Source: Uranotaenia lowii (Eukaryota > Arthropoda > Insecta > Diptera > Culicidae). Taken from it: DNA of 64,000 bases. The notes under the pieces are model-generated. The model saw nothing but the letters and a program-made list of their open reading frames with translations. It did not search any database and had not been told where the DNA came from. Of this stretch, positions 45,922-57,718 are shown one piece after another. Numbering within the stretch: the stretch's first letter is position 1; every line of letters begins with the position of its first letter. Position numbers and translations under genes: made by a program. The DNA is taken from the NCBI RefSeq assembly GCF_029784155.1, contig NC_073692.1, positions 19,594,126 through 19,658,125 of the forward strand, read 5' to 3'.

Positions 45922-47438
45922 GGTGTGAGAAAGAGCTCGATTCTCAAGTTTGGGAAAACCCCTCCAAACTTATTTTCGTCGGGAGCCAGTTTCATCCGAT
46001 TTTGCGGCATTACAACTTGGTTTTGGGTTGTATCCGCCTAGAGTGTATACTAATTTGATCCCATGTCATATATGGCTCCATTCTCGATAAGTTCTCGAGT
46101 TATTCAAGAAATGGGTGACAAAAATATGCTCCCATGCAAATTTGATTCCATTTTTTCGATTAAAAAAAGTGTATGCGTGACCCCCTTCCCAATTTTTATC
46201 GTTCCACTGAATGGATTGAGAAGTGCTAAACCACCGGAAAAAAACATTTCTTGTGCTCAAATACTCTCCCATGACAAATTCTGTTCCATTTGCTCGATTG
46301 TATGGTTGTTCTCTTGTCGTAATTGGTTCCATTTGTTAGATAAGTTCTTGGATTGTGCAAAACAATCGTATGTGTCTTTCCTAACTGTATCCCCAATTGA
46401 AGGAGAAAGAGGTCTCAAAAAAGCAAATAACCATTTTACGCATCCAAATGAATTCCCATGCGATTTTTTTTCCATTTGCTCTATTACGTCTCAAGTTATG
46501 CGAAAAATTGTAAAGGAGCCCCCCTCTCTTCTTCTTATTACCCCACTGGAAGGAGGCAGTAGTACCAAATATTCACAGAAACATTCCTTGTACTCAAATA
46601 CCCTCCCAAGACAAATTTCGTTCCATTTGCTGGGTGAGTTCCCGATTGATGTACAAACTTGTATGAGAGCACCCTCCTCCCTTAAGATTTTTCGACTGGA
46701 TGAACGGAATATCAAAAAAACATTTCTCGTAATCAAATACCTTCCCACCCAAATTTGGTTCCATTTGCTTGATTAGTTTTTCAGTAATACTGAAAATTGT
46801 AAAAAAACGCCTTTCCACTTTTTATCTTCTCACTGGAAGGAGGGAGGTATACCAAATATTCATAGAACTATATTTATCGTACCCAAATACCCTTTGAAGC
46901 CAAATTTGGTTTCATTTGATCGAAAAAATTTTAAGTTATACAATAGAAAAGGTATTAAAGCCCCACTCCTTCTTTCCTGTATCTCCACTGGAAGGAAGAA
47001 GAGGTCTGAAATGATCATAAAACAATTTCTCGTATTCAACTACCCTTCCATGCCAAATTTGGTTTCATTAGCATGATTGGTTCTCCAGTTATGTAAAAAT
47101 TTGTAAGGTAGGACCCCCCCCCCCCTTCCTACATCTCCATTGAAAGGAAGGAGGGGTACCATACATTTTTACAAACATTCCTCGTACCCAAATACCCACC
47201 CACGCCAAATTTGGTTCCATTTGCTAGATTGGTTCTCGAGTTATGCAAACATTTGTCTTTTGATTGGGAGGCTCCCTCCCCCCTTCCTGTGAGAGGAAGG
47301 GGTTTCAAACCATAATAGGAACCTTCCTTGGCCTCCAATACCCCCAATTGTCAAGTTACATGCAGATCGGCTCAGTAGTTTCCGAGTCTATAGAGAACAG
47401 ACAGACAGACAGACAGACAGAAATCCATTTTTAAAAAT

Positions 47439-48872
47439 TTTGATTGCATTATTTGAAACTCGTAGTTTACACCAGTAGACTTCATGTAGAGGTTTTCTGA
47501 GGGTTGATATGATTCATGAATTTACGAAGAAAAAATCGAAGTGGGCCGTCAGTTTTTCGAAAAATTTGCAATTTCAACCTCTAAACTTTAATTCAAATAA
47601 AAAAAATCTAAAAGTTATTGTTATCTTATGAAGGACTAAAAATTAATGTATGGAAACTGAAGAATAAAAAAATGCCATACACTTTTACCCCGTTTTTGCT
47701 ATGTAGGATCGTTAGAAAATCATATTAAAAACAAAATTTCATTCAACAAAAAAGTTATCTCTACATATCGATACCTAGTTCAAAATAAGGAATCCCAATA
47801 AGGCCGGAACAAATTTTTAATCCTTCTTTTGTCACTCGAAGTTGGAACATCGCGAGGGGGGCGACAATAAAAAAAAAATAATGTGAAAAAATAAATAAAT
47901 TGGAATAAATTTCACGAAAGCTTGTATCATTGCACAAAACCTAAAAAAACAAGTAATTTTTTATCGAAAAATTTAATAAAATCAAGAATACAAAAGGTGA
48001 AATAACTTCCATCTTCCAAAATTTGTTTTTTTCGTCTTGTAATCTTTTGGATTTTGGATTTTTTTTTTTGAAATTTACATTAAATACTTCAAACTGTATT
48101 TATTTCCCCCTTCGGGTTTTTGGAAATTTCGAAGGGAGGGTGACAAAAGAAGAAATTGATATTTGTTCCAGCCTAATGAAATTATGTATGACAAAAAAAA
48201 TACAACATTCAATTTTTGTTCTTAATGTCATTTTTTTGAAAATTTCATCATAAACTTTAATTTTTGTATTTTTTTTTAAACTTGGTGTAATTTTATACTA
48301 ATTTTTTTTATATTTTTGGGTTATTCATTTATTTTTAGGACCACTGTAGTGGAAAATAAATAAACCAACCTAGTGTCTGAGATGGCTTCCTAAACATTAA
48401 AATGAGTTACATGAGGTATGGAACATTTTTTTGTTTTATTTTTTTTATAAAAATTCTCAAACATCCCTCAGGAATCCACCGATTTAAAAAAAAACTCTTT
48501 GAAAGTAGATAATTTCGACCATGAAATTGGGCCAGATATCGACATTTTATGCACTTTTAAGTCAGTTAGTCAGTAAAAATTGGCATTTTTTCATATACAA
48601 TTCGCCAAAGTTGTTTGATTTATAGTGTAGAAAATTCAAATGTGACAATTTAGTTCACCTTATTGTCTTATTAGAACTTTCAAAATCCAAAATATATAAC
48701 TCGCAATAAAACAGTGATAAAACTTTAGCGTTATGGTGTCTCAATAAATCGAAATAAATTTATGTAAGTGTAGTGTAGGAAAGTTCCAGATCTTTATAAA
48801 GTTAGCACTATTCTCGCTAGCTAGGCCGTTTTTTGATATTTCCGTTCCACTGGAATAGACGGGTAACGAAAT
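47439..48872. other. Intergenic, nothing recognised
   Basis: Very AT-rich with long homopolymer runs. No gene and no element end recognised. Confidence 0.3.
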
Positions 48873-48880
48873 CGTGAAAC

Positions 48881-49082
48881 CAAGGCGGGTAAAGCTTCAG
48901 GTGGGTTCTTATACCAATGCACAGAATCGTCCATCTTGTGACAGGCAATCGTAATCGTAGGCATGGTAGACGAACAATTCGCTGTCAAAAAACGCTCCGT
49001 CTCCACCCCCCACCAATGAGAAACTTTTGGTACCCCTTGCCTACTTTTCCTCAATATGCACCCACCCTACTGACTCACCCTG
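48881..49082. mobile_element. hAT-like MITE, family M1, copy 2
   Basis: 202 bp, perfect 8-bp duplication CGTGAAAC (48873-48880 and 49083-49090). Starts CAAGGCGGGTAAAGCTTCAG and ends CCACCCTACTGACTCACCCT G. Same core as 45253-45453, including GTCCATCTTGTGACAGGCAA. Confidence 0.88.
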
Positions 49083-49770
49083 CGTGAAACCAGTTGGAAT
49101 GATTGGACACCAGTTGAATATTTTGCTACTGAAATACACATAAGAATTTGATAATGTGGAAAATCCGAAAAAAAACAGATTTACAAAAAGTTCAGGCTGG
49201 CTTCCGAAAATCATCAATAATTCGGTATTAAGCATTTTAAAGTCTAATAATGTCAAAATGTGTGAAAACCAGGGCCGTAGGAAGAACCGACTCATGGGGG
49301 GGGTTTTGGTGTCTGATTTTCACCTACACGCTAGAAACTATTAAACCATTTATGTTTCAAAAATAACCATTTTTGACCTTTTCCCGGGAAATGTCATTTT
49401 ATGAGTTCTCCATGAGAAGTCATAAAATGACTTCTCGGGGAGAAGTTCAAATATGGTTATTTTTTAACCGAAGGCGATTCTGGAGGAGAAGTTGAAAAAT
49501 GGTTATTTTTCAACCGAAATTCAAATGAGCTGTTTTTTTCGATTCATGAGGATTTGTCATAAAATTTTAAATAAAAACCGTCACTTTTCGTTCGCAAAAT
49601 CAGCTTTTCGACATTTAAAAGAAACCAAAGAAAGGTTAGTGATAGTATTTAGTATTATTTTTATATACATTTTTGAACAGTAGAAATCGAAGTTCTTCTG
49701 GGACGGTACATTATTTTCGTGTTAGCGTTGTAGATTCACTACAGACTGTTCCCTGAAGCTTGCTGTTGGG

Positions 49771-49812
49771 CTGTCGACGAGTGTCTTGACTGGGACCAAG
49801 TGAAGACGCTGC
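49771..49812 (+). repeat. Scrap of RTE-like element 3' end
   Basis: CTGTCGACGA.. CTTGACTGGGACCAAGTGAA GACGCTG matches, with few differences, the codons for TVDENLDWDQVKTL near the 3' end of the element at 27181-30052 (29935-29973). Only about 42 bp is alignable. Confidence 0.6.
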
Positions 49813-50353
49813 CGGAAGTGGTCCATGTAGAATAATTTCTTTGGTAGTATTCTGTTGAGTGTCTTTGCGGGGGATGACCGGCACCAACTGCACAAATCTG
49901 TTTTATCTTACTGGACAGTGTTTCTAATAATAAGAAATGCGATGGAAAATAAAATCAGATTATTTAAAAAAAAAAAATTGAGTTATAACTTACAAGTTCT
50001 TGTTATTCCTTTCCAAGCGAGACTAGCCTTTTTAGAAATCTGCTCAAGGATGGGTTTGCATTATTCCGTTGTATTTCTTAATTTGCTGCTGTAGTTTTTC
50101 CAACTATTTGAGCTGGGATTTTTCTGTGCTGGGATGTTGGTGTTGCAGCAGATGTAGTTGGGAATATCCTACTGTCCTACCGAAATCCTTCCTCTATATC
50201 CGGGTGATGTTTTCCTATCATTCCTACCCACTTCAGCTCCCTCCGGATGGTACGGAAAATGACCGGACCAAAAAATTTTAACACTTGAACGATTTTTTGC
50301 TGTTTTCCGCACCAGGTCGAATCCTGCTTCCGATTATTTAACTCCAGCGGGCT

Positions 50354-50502
50354 TTAACTGTTCGAGGAAAACATAAACAAAATATAAGGATCCTCAAATT
50401 TCGGCATCCTATTAATAGGAGTGAAAAACATATATCAGATTTATCAATCTAAATATTATTGAAGACTTACCTTTCTGGACCAGAGGATGTTCGTCGTTCC
50501 AT
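50354..50502 (-). CDS. Candidate two-exon 28-aa micro-ORF inside a transposon
   Basis: ATG at 50502-50500. Exon 50502-50471, donor AAAG|GTAAGT, intron 62 nt, acceptor TTAATAG, exon 50408-50354 ending TAA. The product starts MERRTSSGPERMPKFEDPYI and ends FSSNS. A TATA-like CATTTATAG lies just upstream. No family recognised; could be coincidence. Confidence 0.22.
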
Positions 50503-52372
50503 TTTCTCTTCTATAAATGGCGCTAAATAAGCGAAAAATGTTAAATTTCTTATTATTAACAGAAAATGCACCTGTGGCTGCAGAACCAATCACTTTCAAA
50601 ATGGCGTGATGTACATATTTCTAAATTTTTCATTCATTTTTTGGTTTTCACTCGAGAACTATCAAAATGGTTAAATTTCTTCACAGAAAAATTCTTAAAA
50701 AATAACCATATTGAAAGTTTGTCATCAAAAACAATAAAATGGTTATTCTATAAACATAAATGGTTAGATAAAAATGAGCGTGTATGATTTTTATCCCAAC
50801 AAATCACGAATACAAAAAAAAATTGAAACAAATTATGTTTGTATCTATTGTTGAATTAGCTAATCGCCGCGATAAGTTGTATGTTTTTTTATTATCGACT
50901 TTTTTTTGTATCTATATGATTATTAATTTTTAAGTACTCATCAATAGATTTCGTATTAAATCGTAACTTTAGAAAAGTGGTCCTTTGCCTAAAAAGAAAG
51001 CTTAATTTTTATAATGAAGCCCTTAGAAAAAAAAAGGAATTTGCTTTCAACGATGGTTTAAATTTTTGAATTTGTCTAAGAGTAGATCAAAGTTGTTTGA
51101 TTTTAGCATAAAATAAGTTCTTTTAAGGGAAGCTTTCAAGTTCTTAAAAAAAACTTGATCTAAACTTAAATCAAACAGGCCCAATCTTCCAAACTCTTCT
51201 GCAAGTTCCAAGTTTCTAACCTTTGATGAAAATAAATAAAATTTTCTCAAGAGACCGTAAAAAATAAAAAAAAATCGGATCAAATATGCTTGATTTAAAC
51301 TTGAACTAAAATTTGATGATTTTATTTTGAAATTTGGCTTTTAAAAAAGCTGCGATATTAGTAATGCTAAACAATAAACCGAGAAAATATAGGATTTTGT
51401 GCAGATATTTAGGTGAAGATCAGGTACATATTTCTTAAACAGCAAATATTTTTCATAAAGAATCAATTCCATAATGAAAATTATTTGGATGATTTTTTTA
51501 AAATATAATTTGGGATATTTTGAGTAAACACAACTTAGGAAATTAACTCAAACTCTACTTTATATTTATGATCTTTTCGACTGATTTTTCTCAGTGATCA
51601 TTAGTAAAAAAGAAAATGGAAGGAAAGGATAATTGGTAAGTGCGGTGATAAAAAAAAATATATTTGTTATTTTATGATGATTGAAATACTCATTCACAAG
51701 CTTATTCTTTTTCTGAATTTTAAACCTGAATTCTAAACCTGATTTCAAAAATTGATCTTTGAATTTCTATACGATTTCTGAAATGTAAAAAAAGACGTTT
51801 TCAGAATCTTAATTCCAGATCAAATTTGAATGAGCCAAGTTTAAAAGCCCTCATTCATGAATCTTTAATTTCAATTCTGTAGTGCTGGTTTAATCTTAAT
51901 TCATTATTTCAATTAATTATTTTTAATCTGTTTTGTGAATCTGAATTAGGATGTGAATTTCAAATGATGAATCTGAGTCTAAGTTTTCAATTTTGGATCG
52001 CCACTTAAGAGCTAGAAATGTTTGTGATAAAATAAATTCTAAAATTTTAAAATTTGAATATAAAACAAAATTTATCGTTTTTTCGTGTTTGGAAAACAAT
52101 TATCAAAACATTGAAAATGCATACGATTTTCGAAAAACGTGATTAAAATTTGATATGAAATGCAAATCCGAATTTCAACTAGGATTTCAAAACAGCTTTT
52201 CATTCCTAATTTCTTATGATTATTCGAACTGAAAATCCAAAATCCTAAACTTGATACATAATTGGAAACACGAAAATATGTAGAAATACAATTTTGGTTA
52301 TGGGAATATGGAACCAGAACCTCCAATAAGGGTTGAATTTAAAATTTAATATTCATGCCTCAATTTCTATGA

Positions 52373-52769
52373 TAAGGTTCTCAGATTGCCCAGTTTTAAC
52401 TGGACTAGATAATTAATATAAAATTTTGGAAAAGTCCGGTTCGAGCCGGTTGCCCGGATTTTTTTGGAAAAGCCCGGATTTTGCCTGGATTTTCATTCTC
52501 CTAAATCAAATTTAAAAAAAAAGTGTTTTAACTTTATTAGTAATAATTTTTGGAGTAAGTTTAAAAAAAGATTCATGAATGGTTTTTTCAAGTTTTTTTC
52601 TTGATTTTGGATAAGTAATTCCAAGATTTTAAATAAAATTGCTCGGATATTGTTCGGATTTCGGTCGACAATTTTTGAAATCCAATACCCGGAGTTTGCA
52701 AGGTTTTTATATAAAACAGTCCGAATTTGTCTGGCTCAGATACGTGATGAACAAATTCTGGCAACCTTA
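52373..52769. mobile_element. hAT-like MITE with perfect 8-bp target duplication
   Basis: Ends TAAGGTTCTCAGATTGCCCA and, reversed, TAAGGTTGCCAGAATTTGTT. TTCTATGA flanks it at 52365-52372 and 52770-52777. Internal GCCCGGATTTT-type motifs sit near both ends. Inserted in the 49270-53003 element. Confidence 0.8.
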
Positions 52770-53011
52770 TTCTATGAACAAGTGAGAAAATTTTGAGAAA
52801 CTTTAGCTGAATTTTGAGCATTGGATGGGTTTTTGAGGTTTTGGCATTAAGTTTTACTCTAGATTGTTACTCTTGAATATAACTTGATTATGAATTTAAA
52901 ATTTTTAGTGTAGAGTATAACACCTCGCTTGCTTTTTTGGACCCTCATGGGGGGGGGGGGTTTAACCCCCAAACCCCCCCCCCCCCCCGTTCCTACGGCC
53001 ATGGTGAAAAC

Positions 53012-53505
53012 ATATCAATTTTGCTGAAGTTTTCAAATTCTTCTCCTTTGTTCAGAGGATAGATAAACAGCATATTCTGGGTTGAAGTACTGACAATGAC
53101 TAGTTGTCTAGTTGACGAGTAGTCAGAGATTGAAGCCATCAAATTGACCTTAGACGACTTTCATTTTAAAATTGGTCAGGACATTGTTTTCACATGAAAA
53201 GTAATAAAATATCCAAAACAGCGTATACAAAATTTTTATTCAAAAATTGTACTGCAAGGCCTACATTCTATTTCATTTTCAAAATTACATTTTCTCTTTG
53301 GGAACATCAAACACTGCACTTAACGCTAGTACTGAACTTAACTCATCAATGCGGGCTGATATAGGTCCTCACATCTCTCCTTCTCATTTGGTTGTAATAT
53401 CAAATACTACATGTATGTAAATGGTATCTTGTTTCTTTAGCTTAGCGTACCTAAATACCTACTACTCAAAGGATCGGACTTTTCTCATAGAACTTAAGCT
53501 GGCAT
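53012..53505 (-). other. Nidogen 3' UTR and flank
   Basis: Minus-strand AATAAA near 53228-53236 is the likeliest poly(A) signal, giving a 3' UTR of about 270 nt. The large hAT-like element ends just beyond, at 53003. Confidence 0.45.
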
Positions 53506-56500
53506 TTAGTAATCCATAATCATATCGTTACAATTGTTTTCGGCATCGGCACACTTGCAACCTCTGCCGGAAGGCGCCCGCGGGTTGGTGAGACAAATCC
53601 GCTTTTCCGGGCAATCGCCATTATTGATCACACAAGGACTATGGAACAGAGGACATTTGTCGGTGACGGCCGTCATACCGTACATGATGTGGGTTCCGAA
53701 AACCGGCGATGGGATGCCCTTCTGCCGTTCGCCGTACACGTTGATGGATTCAACCTTTTTACTGGAAATGGATATTGAAACGTTAGTTAATTTGAATTGG
53801 GAAGGGATTCTTAGCATTTCACTTACGTTGTCCAATCCGTCCAGTAGAAATGATCGTCCGTGACAGCTAAACCAAATGGATAAGTTAGATTACTTGCGAT
53901 CGTTCTCGTGTGCTTGGAATAAGTGTCGATGCATTCAATTTTCTTGGTTCCTGCATCAGCGAAGCACAGTTCACCGCTTGCCGGAGCTACTTGTATGCTA
54001 TTTGGTAGCTGAACATTTGGGCCACTAACCAAAACTTCACGTTCCGTTCCATCAAGATTGGACCATTCGATCTTGGGTGCTTCTCGATTCCAATCGGACC
54101 AATAGAGTTTGCTCTGATGAGGATCAACGGCGATGCCTCTCGGGTTGACCAGGTACTTGCTAACGACAACCGTTCGCAGATCTGGATTATCTAAACTGGC
54201 CACTTCGATTGTATCTTTGGCCGAGTCTGTCCAGTACAGTCGTCGGGAAATCCAATCCACGGCAACGCCTTCCGGCGAGACAATGTCCTTGGTGATGAAG
54301 GGCTTGCGATCGGTACCATCATACTTGGAGCTGGCGATCTGTTTGGCAGAGATATCACTCCAATAAATTCTTCCGGTGGCGCAATCTTTGTCAACACCGA
54401 TAGACATTTGAGCCATCGTCACCGGGACTCCGCGCGCTCCATTGAATGGAACCCGGACGTTAGCCACTCCCTGACTGATCAACAGAAACCCGGAGTCCAG
54501 ACGTGGAGCAGTGCTACAAATGCTTCCGTTACCGATGAATCCTAGAATGACGTGGAGTATTTTGTGTCATCTCTAATTGACAATTACATATCTCAGAAAT
54601 CTCACCTTGATTGCAAATACACTGATATCCTGACGTTGTAGAGACGCATTTTGCATTTCGATCGCACAAACTTGGGATGTTGGCACAGTTTCGTTCGGGC
54701 GTACAAACGAATCCATCTCCAAAGAATCCGGGATTGCACGTGCACTCATACTGGGATGGTTCCCTAAAATTTGACTTTGATTATCAATCTCAGACTCTAA
54801 AGCCCAATGAATTTCTCACCTGAATTTGGGTCCACATGTCGCGTGGAGACCACAGTTGTTCCTAACGTTACAAGGCGGAGGAATCGATTTGCACTGTTGC
54901 ACTCCGTTACCGACATATCCCTCCGGGCAGTAACAGTAGGGAACACCCTGATGGCGATCGAACTTACAGATGGCATTTTCTGCACAATAAACTCCACCAC
55001 AAGATCCAGCTCGGACGCAAAAATCTGAAAAATCCCGTTCGAAACCCTCTTGGCACACACAAAGACTCTCGTTGCACACCGAATGCATGCCACAATCATC
55101 GTCTATCGTACATTCTGGAGCCAACTGACACGAGCGCCCATCGCCTTCATAGCCCGTATTGCACACGCAGATGGATTTCTTCAACGCAACGATGTAGTTG
55201 CACGAAGCATGCTGATCACAGATATCTTCCTCATCGAGACAGGAAACTTCTTTCTCCACACAGGTGTATCCGTTACCATCGTAGCCTGGATTACAGACAC
55301 ACTCGTACTTGTACTGATGGTCATTCCATTCGCAATTCGCCAACGGACTGCAATTATTTTCGACGTCACACGATGGCATATTCGGATCATCCGGTTGCGC
55401 CTCGATTAACCTACAGATCTGATCGAAAGCGTACTCGATGAGTGTGTAACCAGTAGGGCAGGTGCAACCCTGAACCGTACAGAACGGTGCAATTTCATCT
55501 GGAAAGAACATTTAAAAGTTATTTACCTAATCAATCGATAGAAACAAAAATTAATCACAGACTCACATTCTTCAGTCGAACCTTGCCTAACACAAGTCTC
55601 TCCATTCCACAAATGATCCGCATCACATGGATTTTCACAGATAAATCCATCTCCTGCGTATCCCATCTTACATTCGCATCGTCCTCGTATACAATCTGCG
55701 AACTCGGAACAGTGCTGAAATTCAACAACGTTATGAGAAAATTCACGGTATAAAATCGATATTAAAATCCTGTTGACTTACTTCACACATTTCCTCCTCT
55801 ACCGATGGCGTATGGTTCTCAACTTCATAGTACGTATTCGCCGGAGTAGGAACAATCATGGAACTCGTTGATCGCGACCCGATATGTTCGCACTGGAAGC
55901 CATTGCCTTCGAAACCGGAATTGCAATAGCATTTGTAGCCGCCGGGCTCATTAATGCAACGAGCATTTTCGTCACATATATTTACCCCAGAACATTCGTC
56001 AATGTCCACACAGTTCACCACATCATTGCTGCTGTACGGGACATAGGTAAATCCATTTTTGCAGTTGCACTGAAAAAAACAAGCTCATAAGTTTACTCCA
56101 TCCACTTCTTTGCTGAAATTCATCTTACATCATAAGAATCGTCTGAATTTGGAACGCAAACCGTATTGTCTCCGCAATTCGCATCGTCACAGGGATTCAT
56201 CTTTTCTCCTGAACTGATTTTGTTCAACATTCCCATTCGGATAGCCTTCTCTCGGGGTTCGTATCCCAAATTGATTTTACTATTCTTTAAAGTAGCCACT
56301 CGGTAGTTGTCATAGTCCACGAATTTGCACGTCTCGTAGTTGATCAAGTGTCGAATACTGTAAACCAGATCTCGGTTCTGTGAAGGAATGTGAGCTCGAT
56401 GTTTGATATATGCTTCCAATCGGTCTTTACCAGCTTTTTGAAAAATTTCTGAATAGTCTTCCACCTGCAACTTGTCCCTCAAAGGAATTTGAGCTACACT

Positions 56501-57718
56501 TCCTTCAATGTTGATATCTACAGAAAGCTGATCCCACATGTTCAACCCATTAAAATGGAGTTCGACCCTCAGTCTGTCACGGGAACCTTCGAAATCGATC
56601 GTAGAAGTTTGATTGAACTTTCCTCCAGTTAACTAAAACAAGAACAGGTATCATAAAAAGGTCAAAAGGCATTCATATCCCATTCTCTACCTGATAACCA
56701 TTAAGTACGTTTCCTATCGGCTTAGCAAATAACCAACCTATACTGGAACCAATGATATGAGCAATCTGAAGAGTAGTGCCAATGTCCTCTTCTAGAGGGC
56801 TTAGGGCAGTGTACGTTCTACCATCGGCCATCACAACATAGGACTGCATCTGCGTATCAATAGTCCACTGATTCAAAGTGCCCTTCACTGCGCCAACAAC
56901 TCTCAGAGGCACATCGTTCTTCACACAGCTGAATCCATTTCCGTAATACCCGGCCTTACATGTGCAGCAGTAACCATTTCTCGAGTCCTTGCACACTGCT
57001 GCCGAGTGACACTTGAAATGGCCTCCCTCAGCACACGTTCGGGGCTCCCTTGGTGATCCATTGTTCAACAAATCTGGTTCTTCAACATTACCTTCCTGAT
57101 CTAGCGGGCCAACTCTGAATAGCCACGTTCCCGCTACGCCAGCATTCGAAGACACAGTTAGATGTTTGATCTACAAACAATCAAAAACATAATATTTAGC
57201 AGCACCATTCTTTAAAAATAAATATTTCATTTCCATCATACGTTATCAGTGCCTGATCCTTGCAAAGGGAAGTAGCGACCATCCTCGGAAATGAATCCTG
57301 CCTGGGCCCGCACGTCCGGCAATCCGGACTCGCTATCTCCCTGGATCCAATTGATTCCATTTTCTGGGTACAAAAACTGCACGTAGGTTTCCTCTTCGCC
57401 CAAGATCAGTGCCACTTGAAACGAATTTGTAACATCGGCCTTCATGTTGAAATGTCCCACGTTCGCCCATGTTGCCACGAAAACCTCATCGGCCTCAAAA
57501 TTTCGCGCCTTTCGGAAGTTACTTCGCACCAGCTCTTCAACCTGTTTCAAGAGGTCAGCATCCCTCGACGTGAAGAACGCGATCGCAGCCGTTTGGTTTT
57601 GTGATGTAGTGTCTACGTTCGCATAGAAGGGCGCAATCGAGGGATACTCGATCGGGAACGGCAAGTTGAGGTAGTTTTGAAATTCCGATGCAAACGTCAG
57701 GATCCCATTGGTGTTGAT
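53506..57718 (-). CDS. Ndg: Nidogen (entactin), 5' end missing
   Basis: Nine exons: 57718-57242, 57170-56691, 56632-56129, 56069-55782, 55714-55567, 55498-54820, 54763-54606, 54541-53827 and 53761-53506. They sum to 3705 nt, 1234 residues plus TAA, with introns of 58-71 nt. Domain order, numbered from the first visible residue: NIDO (1 to about 165), an EGF module (205-241), the G2F beta-barrel (about 246-460), many EGF modules including a calcium-binding DIDEC type (VDIDECSGVNICDENARC), then a YWTD propeller (GRIYWSD, RRLYWTD, SKLYWSD, HFYWTD) and a Cys-rich tail ending NNCNDMIMDY. Nidogen is a secreted basement-membrane glycoprotein whose G2 and propeller domains bind other matrix components such as perlecan and laminin. 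No thyroglobulin module is seen. The first visible exon begins in phase 0 inside NIDO (INTNGILTFASEF); roughly 100 residues including the signal peptide are missing, presumably beyond the right edge. Confidence 0.96.

Larger units (their letters stand above)
44456..46045. mobile_element. TA-flanked TIR transposon carrying gene-like 3' exons
   Basis: TIRs CACTCAGAATCAAAACAACC (left) and CACTCTAGGCGGATACAACC (right, reversed), both continuing CAAAA(C/T)(C/T)AAG; TA on each side at 44454-44455 and 46046-46047. The interior includes two hAT-like MITEs (45253-45453, 45469-45921) and a spliced-looking segment at 44785-45126. Short palindromes CCCAAAATTAAGAA lie near the left end. Non-autonomous. 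Confidence 0.7.
44004..47438 (+). repeat. Minisatellite-bearing element, family 1, with both ends (interrupted)
   Basis: Starts ACTAGCTGACCCGGTGTGCC at 44004. It is interrupted at a TA by the element 44456-46045 and resumes with about eight units of 140-180 bp (CCATGCCAAATTTGGTTCCA landmarks near 46120, 46268, 46450, 46607, 46745, 46890, 47047 and 47200). It ends with GATCGGCTCAGTAGTTTCCG, (ACAG)n and AAATCCATTTTTA at about 47438. This copy pairs the ACTAGCTGACC start with the ACAGACAG end in one element. No coding capacity. Confidence 0.8.
49327..50782. mobile_element. TA-flanked TIR transposon with AATGGTTATTTTT subterminal repeats
   Basis: TIRs CACGCTAGAAACTATTAAAC (left) and CACGCTCATTTTTATCTAAC (right, reversed), then CATTTATGTTT and AATAACCATTTT on both sides; TA at 49325-49326 and 50783-50784. 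Several AATGGTTATTTTT copies lie within 300 bp of each end, inverted between ends. A 42-bp hairpin at 49391-49432 (GTCATTTTATGA stem). Contains a scrap of the RTE-like 3' end and a candidate spliced micro-ORF. No transposase. Confidence 0.72.
49270..53003. mobile_element. Large hAT-like element with poly(G)/poly(C) subtermini, host of two further insertions
   Basis: Ends CAGGGCCGTAGGAAGAACCG and, reversed, CATGGCCGTAGGAACGGGGG. Perfect 8-bp duplication GTGAAAAC at 49262-49269 and 53004-53011. G-runs follow the left end (49294-49303) and mirrored G/C-runs precede the right end (about 52950-52989). It contains the TA element 49327-50782 and the MITE 52373-52769. 50.8-52.3 kb inside is AT-rich with no recognisable transposase. 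Confidence 0.82.

Noticed and set aside
46063..46776. 237-codon plus ORF and overlapping minus ORFs
   Set aside because: They run through diverged minisatellite units; the protein is a translation of the repeat (recurring SICSI and FHLLD strings).
53534..53863. 109-codon plus ORF over the nidogen last exons
   Set aside because: Antisense shadow; the minus-strand exons form a continuous nidogen C-terminus.
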